Source of the DNA: Nocardia elegans NBRC 108235
GTDB taxonomy: Bacteria > Actinomycetota > Actinomycetes > Mycobacteriales > Mycobacteriaceae
Assembly (NCBI RefSeq): GCF_001612845.1
Contig: NZ_BDBF01000037.1
Span: 1-64,000 of the forward strand
Reading direction: 5' to 3'
Length of the DNA stretch: 64,000 nucleotides
In this document: piece after piece, positions 1 to 6,564 of the stretch
Position numbering within the stretch: position 1 is the first letter of the stretch
Layout: each line of letters starts with the position of its first letter
Made by a program: the position numbers and the translations under genes
Notes under the pieces: model-generated
Told to the model about the DNA's origin: nothing
What the model saw: the letters and a program-made list of their open reading frames with translations, nothing else
Database searches by the model: none

Positions 1-1902
1 GTCCGTCCGCCGCGGCGCGCGCCGGGCGGACCGCGTCCGGACCTGCCGCCGGTGCCGGCGGATATGGACGACACCGGCCCCATTCCGCGCATCCCTTCCG
101 GCCAGTTGCCGCCGCGGCCGGCGGGCGGAACCGGCGCGATTCCACGCGTTCCCGGCGGCCCGGCGGGTACGGGGGCGATGCCGCGCGTCCCCGGTGGGCC
201 GGTCGGCACCGGAGCCATCCCGCGCGTTCCTGGTGGCCCTGTCGGGAGCGGTGCGACCCCGCGGATTCCCGGCGGTCCGGCGGGAACCGGTGCAACACCT
301 CGGATCCCGGGCGGTCCGGCCGGCACCGGACCCACACCGCGGATTCCCGGCGGCCCGCTGGACTCCGGCGCGATGCAGCGCAATCCCGGTCCACCGGCCG
401 GTACGGGCCCGACTCGACGCAATCCTCCGGGGCCGGGTGGCACGGGTGCCGTGCCGAGAATTCCCGGCGCAGCGCCCGCAACGGGCGGTCCGGTGACGGG
501 TTCGGTCCGGCGGATTCCGCCCGGCGTGAACCCGGCCGGGCCCCCGACGGGTTCGGTGCCACGGCTTCCTCCGGGACCCGGACGTCCGGCGCCGGGCGGT
601 CCGGGTGGTCCCGGCCGACCGGCCCCGGCCGGCTCACCCACCGGGGCTCCGCCTCCACCGCGACGCGCCTCGGAGCCGACGGGTACGCCCGCGCCGACGG
701 TTACCGGCCGGCACCCCGTCGTGCCCGGACGGCAGCGCCCGGATGCCGGTGACGTCGAGTACGGCCACCCGCAGACGGGCCGGCATCGCCCGGTGGAGGC
801 CGAAGCTCCCGGCTATCGCGAGCCCGCGCAGCCGCATCCCGCGGCGCCGGACCCCTACGCCGGGCGCGGGTACGACACCGCCGAATCCGGCCCGGCCACA
901 GGCGGTTTCGCGGTAGCCGACCCCTACCGGCAGTCCTCCGGTGCGCACGGCGGCGACTCGTACGCCGAAACTCCCGGTTACGCCGCTGCCTACGCCGAGG
1001 ATCCCGTCGAAACCTCCGGCTACGTGGACGATTCCGCATACGCCGGCGCGGAGGCCTACGCCGAGGACGACGCGTACGACGCCGAAAGTCTCGACGACAC
1101 CGAGGGCTTCGACGACGACGCCGACTACGCCGACGAGTACGACGCCGACGAGTACGAGGACGAGGACCGCGACGCCGGCGAGGGCGAGGATTCCGCACCG
1201 CGGACCGGGCCCTTCGATTACGACGAGGTGGCCGAGATTCTCGCCGAGATCTCCGACCAGCATCTCGATCTGGGTTCGGTGCTCCTCCCGGTCCCCGACG
1301 GCGGTCAGTTGCAGGTGGAGATGACGCCCGACGGCACGCCGCAGGCGGTTCATCTCGCGACCCCGCACGGACGTCTCACCGTGGCGGCCTACGCGGCACC
1401 GAAATCGCCGGGCCAGTGGCGGACCGTCGCCGCGGATCTGGCGGAATCGCTGCGGGCCGACGGCGCGCAGGTCTCGGTCCAGACCGGGCCGTGGGGTCGC
1501 GAACTGCACGCGGTGACCGAGGGCGCCGACCTGCGCTTCATCGGCGTCGATGGTTACCGCTGGATGGTCCGGCTGGTGGCGGCGGGGCCCTCGGGTGCCG
1601 CCGACGAGGGCGGCCCGCTGGTCGAGGCGGCCCGCGCGATTCTCGCCGAGACAGTGGTGCGCCGCGGCGACGAGCCGATGCCGGTGCGGGAACCGTTGCC
1701 GGTGGTGCTGCCGCAGGAACTCGCCGACCAGTTGATCGCGGCGCATCAGCAGCAGGTCGAGGCGCAGCAGCAGGCGCTGGCCGCGCAGGCGGCCGCGGCC
1801 GAGGCGGCCGCGACGGGCACCTTCCCGGTGGTCACCGCCGAACAGCAGGGGCCGCGCCGCGGCGCCGAAGGCTCGGCGATGCAGCAACTCGGTCTCAACT
1901 GA
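1..1902 (+). CDS. DUF3710 protein with long Pro-rich repeat N-terminus (5' partial)
   Basis: The reading frame is already open at the first base, so the true start lies upstream; the GTG at 52 is only the first visible start-like codon. The last ~200 residues (from about nt 1205) form a DUF3710 domain with the GPWGREL and RFIGVDGYRWMVR motifs, as in M. tuberculosis Rv2696c; its function is unknown. Before it come about nine tandem 13-residue units of the form GTGAxPRxPGGPx (nt ~127-480), a further Pro/Gly-rich part, then a very acidic Asp/Glu/Tyr-rich linker (nt ~900-1200). From memory the mycobacterial protein is only about 260 residues, so the low-complexity part is lineage-specific. The C-terminus is Ala/Gln-rich. 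No membrane segment is visible. The following genes keep the Rv2696c-Rv2695-Rv2694c order. Confidence 0.85.
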   Translation, partial: VRPPRRAPGGPRPDLPPVPADMDDTGPIPRIPSGQLPPRPAGGTGAIPRVPGGPAGTGAMPRVPGGPVGTGAIPRVPGGPVGSGATPRIPGGPAGTGATPRIPGGPAGTGPTPRIPGGPLDSGAMQRNPGPPAGTGPTRRNPPGPGGTGAVPRIPGAAPATGGPVTGSVRRIPPGVNPAGPPTGSVPRLPPGPGRPAPGGPGGPGRPAPAGSPTGAPPPPRRASEPTGTPAPTVTGRHPVVPGRQRPDAGDVEYGHPQTGRHRPVEAEAPGYREPAQPHPAAPDPYAGRGYDTAESGPATGGFAVADPYRQSSGAHGGDSYAETPGYAAAYAEDPVETSGYVDDSAYAGAEAYAEDDAYDAESLDDTEGFDDDADYADEYDADEYEDEDRDAGEGEDSAPRTGPFDYDEVAEILAEISDQHLDLGSVLLPVPDGGQLQVEMTPDGTPQAVHLATPHGRLTVAAYAAPKSPGQWRTVAADLAESLRADGAQVSVQTGPWGRELHAVTEGADLRFIGVDGYRWMVRLVAAGPSGAADEGGPLVEAARAILAETVVRRGDEPMPVREPLPVVLPQELADQLIAAHQQQVEAQQQALAAQAAAAEAAATGTFPVVTAEQQGPRRGAEGSAMQQLGLN

Positions 1903-1904
1903 CC

Positions 1905-1943
1905 GCTTCCGGGCGCCCGCGGTACGGCCGGGCGCCCGGAAGC
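1905..1943. terminator. Perfect 15-bp hairpin between convergent genes
   Basis: Bases 1905-1919 (gcttccgggcgcccg) are exactly complementary to 1929-1943, with a 9-base loop. The hairpin sits between the stop of the DUF3710 gene and the stop of the convergent hydrolase gene (1946), so it probably terminates both. There is no clear T-run, which is usual for high-GC actinobacteria. Confidence 0.75.
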
Positions 1944-1945
1944 CG

Positions 1946-2674
1946 TCAGGCCCGCAGTTCCTGCGTGACCAGGTCCGGGACGCCCCGGGCGCCGAGAATC
2001 CCCGGATCGGCGCCGAGCTCGTCGAGCGTGATGCGGTGGATGCGCGCCCGCGGGATCAGCTCGTACCACTGTTCGGCGACGGCGAGCGGATGCACCGGAT
2101 CGTCGACCGCCGCCACGACGGTGGTCGGAACGCGCAGTGCCGCAAGCGATTCCGCGTCCGGCCAGGCATAGGTGGCGGCCTCTTCCAGCGCCGCCGGCAG
2201 ATCGGGCCAGTGCGTGCGCCACGACTGGGTCAGCGCCCGGCCCAGCCAGGCCGGGCTGCCCGCGCGCATCCGTTCGATCACGGGTTCCAAGCCGTCGGCG
2301 CGCAGCTGGGCCGCGGTGCTCGCCGCGCTGAGCGCCGCCGGGCACCCCGTGATATCGGAGCCGGTCCAGGCCGGCAGGGCCGCGACCACTCCGAACGCTG
2401 ATTCCGGGTGGGCGCCGGCCCATTCCACCGCGATCGCGGCGCCCAGCGAAATCCCCGCGGCGAGCACCGGCCCGAGGAGGGCCGCCTCGTCCAGCGCCGC
2501 CCGGCAGCTCGCGACCACGGCCCGCGGCTGCGGCTCCACCGCGATGAACGGCAGATCCATTGCGGCACAAGCGGGTTCGAACGCTCGCCGGGCGAAGTCG
2601 GCATCGGATCCGGTGCCCGGCAGGGCGACGACGACGGCCGGGCGCGAGCCGTCGGCTCGGGGTAGTTCTGCCAC
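1946..2674 (-). CDS. Alpha/beta hydrolase-fold protein (Rv2695-like)
   Basis: A 242-residue protein with an alpha/beta-hydrolase core: the nucleophile elbow G-I-S-L-G puts the serine near residue 76, and the later AAVDDPVHP segment is a likely site for the acid residue. There is no signal peptide, so it should be cytoplasmic. The substrate cannot be told from sequence. It starts with GTG at 2674; the alternative reading in other frames gives no family signature. It is divergent from the OB-fold gene, as Rv2695 is relative to Rv2694c in M. tuberculosis, which supports orthology to that uncharacterised protein. Confidence 0.75.
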   Translation of the reverse strand: MAELPRADGSRPAVVVALPGTGSDADFARRAFEPACAAMDLPFIAVEPQPRAVVASCRAALDEAALLGPVLAAGISLGAAIAVEWAGAHPESAFGVVAALPAWTGSDITGCPAALSAASTAAQLRADGLEPVIERMRAGSPAWLGRALTQSWRTHWPDLPAALEEAATYAWPDAESLAALRVPTTVVAAVDDPVHPLAVAEQWYELIPRARIHRITLDELGADPGILGARGVPDLVTQELRA

Positions 2675-2978
2675 GGCCGCAGCCTAGCCGCTGGGCCGGG
2701 TAAGCCTCGCCCCTCCGATCACCGGCGGAGTCCGGCGTCCGGCCCGCCCTTCCGATGCGTGAAAAACGTGTTGTCGACCACTCGAATCCGAGGGTTCGCG
2801 CGCGGATCGGCGGGGAACCCAGCAAACGGTGCGGTCAGCGCCGTGACGGTGGTGCCGGGCTCCCGTAGCGAGGGGGCCCGGGTGCATCTACAGTGGCGGT
2901 GTACGGCCCATCAGCCGGTCGTGTGGGAAACCGACGACGTGTGACCCACGCCGTCTGTAGTGCAGGAAGTGTTGCAAG
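2675..2978. other. Divergent intergenic region, no gene seen
   Basis: These 304 bases separate the divergent hydrolase and OB-fold genes and must hold both promoters. No convincing -35/-10 pair stands out. A purine-rich aggaag lies about 13 bases before the ATG at 2979. Short open frames here show no family signature. Confidence 0.5.
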
Positions 2979-3401
2979 ATGCCTTTCACAGGCGGAAACA
3001 AGGCGGGTTCCGGTGCCGCGGGCAAGGTAGGCCCCGACAGCGGTTATTTCCGGCGTCTGGGGCGTCGTCTGACGGCCGATCTCGACGTACTCGATGCGGA
3101 GGAGCTGGCGGAGACCTCCGAAGCGTCGGGCGCGTGCAGGGCGGCGGAATGCCGACGTGGCGAAGAGGTCACCATGCTGGGGCGATTGCGCAGTGTGGAG
3201 GCCTGTCCGAAGTCGGCCAGCGCTTCGGTGGAGGCCGAATTCTTCGACGGTACCGACGCGGTGACCCTGGTATGGATCGGCAGGCGCCGCATACCCGGTG
3301 TCGAATCGGGACGCCGTATCCTGGTCCGTGGCCGCATCGGTGAACGCGATGGCGCCAAGGTGATGTTCAACCCCTACTACGAACTCCGCGAGAATTCCTG
3401 A
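2979..3401 (+). CDS. OB-fold nucleic-acid-binding domain protein (Rv2694c-like)
   Basis: A 140-residue protein whose C-terminal ~85 residues form a predicted OB-fold beta barrel (block EEVTMLGRLRSVE, then VTLVWIGRRRIPGVESGRR, ending VMFNPYYELRE). The fold binds nucleic acid in many families, but the role of this one is unknown. The N-terminal half is charged and probably helical. It is followed after 3 bases by the DUF3159 membrane protein, so the two are surely cotranscribed, as are Rv2694c and Rv2693c. The ATG at 2979 follows a plausible ribosome site. Confidence 0.8.
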   Translation: MPFTGGNKAGSGAAGKVGPDSGYFRRLGRRLTADLDVLDAEELAETSEASGACRAAECRRGEEVTMLGRLRSVEACPKSASASVEAEFFDGTDAVTLVWIGRRRIPGVESGRRILVRGRIGERDGAKVMFNPYYELRENS

Positions 3402-3404
3402 CGT

Positions 3405-4187
3405 ATGCCGATACCCCACAACGACGAGGGCGCCGACCCGGCCGCCGTGGCCGGACTCCGCGCGAACCCCGTTGCGGGGCGCGGCCGTCACCGCCTGCGC
3501 GAGCCCGGCGGTGATGCCCCGCGTCATCCGGCCGCCGACGAGGACGACGATGCCTACACCGGCGAGGACCGCGAGGAGGAGATCGAGCAGACGCTGCTCG
3601 AGCAACTCGGTGGTATCAGCGGACTGATCTACTCCACGCTGCCGGTGGTGGTGTTCGTCCCCGCCAATACGCTGTGGGGCCTGACGGCCGCCATCTGGGC
3701 GGCGCTGGCCACCGCCGCCGGTGTCCTGATCTGGCGGCTGATCCGCCGGTCGCCGATCCAGCCGGCGATCTCCGGGTTCATCGGTGTCGCGGTCTGCGCC
3801 TTCATCGCCCACCGCACCGGCGCCGCGAAGGGCTACTTCCTCTTCGGCATCTGGGCGAGTCTGGTCTACGCCGGGGTCTTCCTGGTGTCGTTGCTGGTGC
3901 GCTGGCCGCTGGCCGGCGTGATCTGGGGTGTGCTGAACGGCCACGGCCACAGCTGGCGTTCGGATCGGCGCGCGATGCGACTCTACGATCTGGCCACGGT
4001 GGTGTGGGTGATCGTCTTCGGCGCCCGGTACCTGGTGCAGAACCATTTCTACGACACCGACAGCACCGGCTGGCTGGCCGCCGCCCGCATCGCGATGGGC
4101 TGGCCGTTGACCGCGGTCGCGCTGCTGGTGACGGTGTGGGCGGTGCGCCGCGCCGGCCATATGCCGGTCTCCTCGGCCACCGAATAG
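3405..4187 (+). CDS. DUF3159 integral membrane protein (Rv2693c-like)
   Basis: A 260-residue protein with a charged cytoplasmic N-terminal tail of ~75 residues (Arg-, Asp- and Glu-rich) followed by about six hydrophobic segments, for example those around STLPVVVFVPANTLWGL, AAIWAALATAAGVLIW, FIGVAVCAFIAH and WASLVYAGVFLVSLLV. The length, layout and position downstream of the OB-fold gene match the DUF3159 family, of unknown function. The gene starts 3 bases after the preceding stop. It is followed by two small hairpins, so the two-gene operon probably ends here. Confidence 0.8.
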   Translation: MPIPHNDEGADPAAVAGLRANPVAGRGRHRLREPGGDAPRHPAADEDDDAYTGEDREEEIEQTLLEQLGGISGLIYSTLPVVVFVPANTLWGLTAAIWAALATAAGVLIWRLIRRSPIQPAISGFIGVAVCAFIAHRTGAAKGYFLFGIWASLVYAGVFLVSLLVRWPLAGVIWGVLNGHGHSWRSDRRAMRLYDLATVVWVIVFGARYLVQNHFYDTDSTGWLAAARIAMGWPLTAVALLVTVWAVRRAGHMPVSSATE

Positions 4188-4214
4188 CGCGCCGAACGGT
4201 ATCGGCGGACCGAA

Positions 4215-4252
4215 CCGACTCCTAGTCGGGTAATGCCCCCAATTCTGGGGGC
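4215..4252. terminator. Two adjacent small hairpins after the DUF3159 gene
   Basis: Hairpin 1 is ccgact/agtcgg with a 3-base loop (4215-4229). Hairpin 2 is gccccca/tgggggc with loop attc (4235-4252). Together they may end the OB-fold/DUF3159 transcript. No T-run follows, and they lie ~105 bases before the sigma-factor gene, so a regulatory role is also possible. Confidence 0.45.
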
Positions 4253-4357
4253 GGACAACGATGGGGTGGGCAGAACCCACCCCTGGGGTATCTATTCCAC
4301 GAACCGGATTCGGCGCACGATCGTGTCAGTCAGTAGCGATCGGCGAGAGGATCCCCG

Positions 4358-5017
4358 GTGGATACCGAGAACGACACGGTGACGGCGTCCGGCCCGGCGA
4401 AGGGTGCGGGAGTCCGTTCGCCGAGATCGGCGCCCGCGGGGTCCGACAGCCGCCGCGCCGCAGCCGAACTGGACCGCCTGATCGGCCCGGCCGCCGCGGG
4501 CGACCAGCGCGCGGTCACCGAGATCATCCGGATCGTGCACCCGCTGGTGCGCCGCTATTGCGCCGCGCGCGTCGGAAGCAGCAACAATCCGCACGTCACC
4601 GCGGACGACATCGCGCAGGAGATCTGTATCGCGACCGTCACCGCGATTCCCCGCTACCGCGATCAGGGAAAATCGTTCCTGGCGTTCGTCTACGGCATCT
4701 CCGCCAACAAGGTGGCCGACGCGTTCCGCCGCGCCCAGCAGCATCCGTCCTATCCGGTGGCCGAATTCCCCGACACCGCCTCCACCGCACCGGGACCCGA
4801 GGAGCTGGCGCTCAACCTGGAACGCCGCCAAGCCACCCGCGAGCTGATGAAGATTCTCGCGCCGGCCCATCGGGAGGTGCTGGTGATGCGGATCGTGCTC
4901 GGCTGGACGGCCGCGCAGACCGCCGAGGCCATCGGCACGAGTCCCGGCGTGGTCCGGGTCATGCAGCATCGCGCGCTGACCAAGCTGCGCGCGCAACTGC
5001 TCCCCGAAACCGCCTGA
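4358..5017 (+). CDS. ECF RNA polymerase sigma factor, SigD/ShbA type
   Basis: A 219-residue ECF sigma factor. Region 2 is clear (HPLVRRYCAARVG, ADDIAQEICIATVTAIPRY, SFLAFVYGISANKVADAFR), and region 4 has its helix-turn-helix in LGWTAAQTAEAIGTSPGVV followed by MQHRALTKLR. The wording is close to M. tuberculosis SigD and to ShbA of Streptomyces, which drives transcription of the principal sigma gene. The GTG at 4358 is preceded by gagagga. No anti-sigma gene is adjacent: the next gene is convergent ceoC, six bases after the stop. From memory, the M. tuberculosis locus has no sigma gene at this place. Confidence 0.88.
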   Translation: MDTENDTVTASGPAKGAGVRSPRSAPAGSDSRRAAAELDRLIGPAAAGDQRAVTEIIRIVHPLVRRYCAARVGSSNNPHVTADDIAQEICIATVTAIPRYRDQGKSFLAFVYGISANKVADAFRRAQQHPSYPVAEFPDTASTAPGPEELALNLERRQATRELMKILAPAHREVLVMRIVLGWTAAQTAEAIGTSPGVVRVMQHRALTKLRAQLLPETA

Positions 5018-5023
5018 GCGGAT

Positions 5024-5728
5024 TCAGATCGCGGCGGGCGGCTCCGCGCCGGCGGGAGTCGCGCCCGCCGGTTCCGTGGCCAGACTGCGGCGCAGTTCGT
5101 CCTCGGCCTCCACCGTGGACACGAACAGCAGCTCGTCCTCGCCTTCCAGCGGATCGTCGGGCTGGGGGACGATCACCCGGCCGCCGCGCAGGATCGTCAC
5201 CAGGGCGACGTCGCGGGGCAGGGCGAGCGTACGCACCGCGCGACCGGCCAGCGCGGTGTCGGTGGGCAGGGTGATCTCGACGAGGTTCGCCTGACCCTGA
5301 CGCAGCGTCATCAGCCGGACCAGGTCGCCGACCGAGACCGCTTCCTCGGCCAGCGAGGCCAGCAGCCGCGGTGTCGAGACCGCGACGTCCACACCCCAGG
5401 AACCGTCGAACAGCCACTCGTTGCGCGGATCGTTGACCCGCGCGACCACGCGGCGCACCCCGAATTCGGTCTTGGCGAGCAGGCTGAACACGAGATTGGC
5501 CTTGTCGTCGCCGGTGGCCGCGATCACCACCTCGTAGTCCTGCAGGCCCGCTTCCTCGAGCAGTTCGAGTTCACAGGCGTCGCCGTGCATCCAGACGGCC
5601 GAGGGGGCGACCGTCGGGTCGATATGGTCGAGCCGGCGCTCGAGCAGGGTGACCCGATGCCCGCCCCGCAGCAATTCCTGGGCGATGGAGCGGCCGACGG
5701 CGCCTGCTCCCGCGATCGCTACGTTCAC
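5024..5728 (-). CDS. ceoC: TrkA-family potassium-uptake regulatory subunit CeoC
   Basis: A 234-residue cytoplasmic protein with an N-terminal Rossmann/RCK domain (GAGAVGRSIAQELL nucleotide-binding loop, HGDACELELLEEAG, VVIAATGDDKANLVFSLLAK) and a C-terminal TrkA_C domain (from about residue 140). Such subunits bind NAD(H)/ATP and sometimes c-di-AMP to gate Trk/Ktr potassium channels. The GTG start at 5728 overlaps the ceoB stop in a GTGA junction, so the pair is translationally coupled. A Pro/Ala-rich tail ends the protein. No membrane Trk subunit gene is adjacent; the KimA-type transporter divergent to the pair is the nearest potassium transporter. Confidence 0.9.
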   Translation of the reverse strand: MNVAIAGAGAVGRSIAQELLRGGHRVTLLERRLDHIDPTVAPSAVWMHGDACELELLEEAGLQDYEVVIAATGDDKANLVFSLLAKTEFGVRRVVARVNDPRNEWLFDGSWGVDVAVSTPRLLASLAEEAVSVGDLVRLMTLRQGQANLVEITLPTDTALAGRAVRTLALPRDVALVTILRGGRVIVPQPDDPLEGEDELLFVSTVEAEDELRRSLATEPAGATPAGAEPPAAI

Positions 5729-6396
5729 GACTTGTCCTCGCTCGAAGGGGCGGTGGCGGCGACGGCGACGGCCTCGCCGACCTTGTCGGAGACGGCGGCG
5801 ATGTAGACCGTGTCGTCGGCCTGCAGCACCGTTTTGCTGGTGGGCAGCAGCGCCTGCCCGAAGCGGACCAGGAAGGCCACCCGCACCGGCACCGCATCCT
5901 CCAGATCCCGCACGGTACGCCCGTACCAGTCCTCGTGCAGGACGAGTTCGGTGACCGATCCGGTGCCCGTGGGGTCGCGCCAGGTGGCGGTGGTTTCGTC
6001 ACCGGTGAGCGTGCGCAGGAACCGGTCGGTGGTCCACGGCACGGTGGCGATGGTGGGAATGCCGAGCCGCTCGTAGACCGCCGCGCGCTTGGCGTCGTAG
6101 ATGCGGGCCACCACCCGTTCGACCCCGAAGGTCTCGCGGGCCACGCGTGCGGAGATGATGTTGGAGTTGTCGCCGTTGGACACCGCGGCGAACGCGCCCG
6201 CGCGCTCGATGCCCGCGCGGGTCAGCACGCCCCGATCGAAGCCGACGCCGGTGACCCGTTCACCGGGAAAGTCCTTGCCCAGGCGCAGGAATGCGCCCGG
6301 ATCCCGGTCGATCACGGCTACCTCGTGGCCGATCCGGACCAGGGCGCGTGCCAATGCGGAGCCGACTCGGCCGCACCCCATGATCACTACGTACAC
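5725..6396 (-). CDS. ceoB: TrkA-family potassium-uptake regulatory subunit CeoB
   Basis: A 223-residue RCK protein: the nucleotide-binding motif MGCGRVGSALARALV sits at the very N-terminus, followed by GHEVAVIDRD and by AAVSNGDNSNIISARVARE, and a TrkA_C domain closes it. The start was set at GTG 6396 because the Rossmann fold begins immediately there; the open frame further upstream is not family-like. It works with CeoC as the cytoplasmic gate and regulator of a Trk-type channel. It is first gene of the minus-strand pair, divergent from kimA, with an inverted-repeat array in between that may regulate both. Confidence 0.9.
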   Translation of the reverse strand: MYVVIMGCGRVGSALARALVRIGHEVAVIDRDPGAFLRLGKDFPGERVTGVGFDRGVLTRAGIERAGAFAAVSNGDNSNIISARVARETFGVERVVARIYDAKRAAVYERLGIPTIATVPWTTDRFLRTLTGDETTATWRDPTGTGSVTELVLHEDWYGRTVRDLEDAVPVRVAFLVRFGQALLPTSKTVLQADDTVYIAAVSDKVGEAVAVAATAPSSEDKS

Positions 6397-6438
6397 CGTG
6401 TCAACCCCAATTCCGCCGAAAACCGTGGTGTGCGGTCT

Positions 6439-6490
6439 GGTTCCCTCTCGAGGGAACCGTACCCGTTGACGGTTCCCCGCAGCATGTTCC
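6439..6490. promoter_or_regulatory. GGTTCCC inverted/direct repeat array between ceoB and kimA
   Basis: A 9-bp inverted repeat (ggttccctc, 2-base spacer, gagggaacc) spans 6439-6458. Further half-sites follow at about 6474 (ggttcccc) and 6484 (tgttcccc). The array lies in the 168-base gap between the divergent potassium genes, where an operator would be expected. The binding protein is unknown. Confidence 0.5.
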
Positions 6491-6564
6491 CCCATCGGCC
6501 GGGACCGAAACGCGAGTGAACCGCCCGCTATGTCACATCCGGTCCTGCCCTTATGCTGTGCCGA

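Noticed and set aside
127..480. CRISPR or VNTR outside a gene
   Set aside because: The 39-bp units keep the reading frame and encode a Pro/Gly repeat.
634..1887. Long open frame on the minus strand opposite the DUF3710 gene
   Set aside because: Composition is Arg/Gly-rich without any family pattern; it mirrors the codon bias of the plus-strand gene.
6397..6564. c-di-AMP (ydaO-type) riboswitch before kimA
   Set aside because: The gap is short and I cannot find the conserved riboswitch core; only the GGTTCCC repeats stand out.
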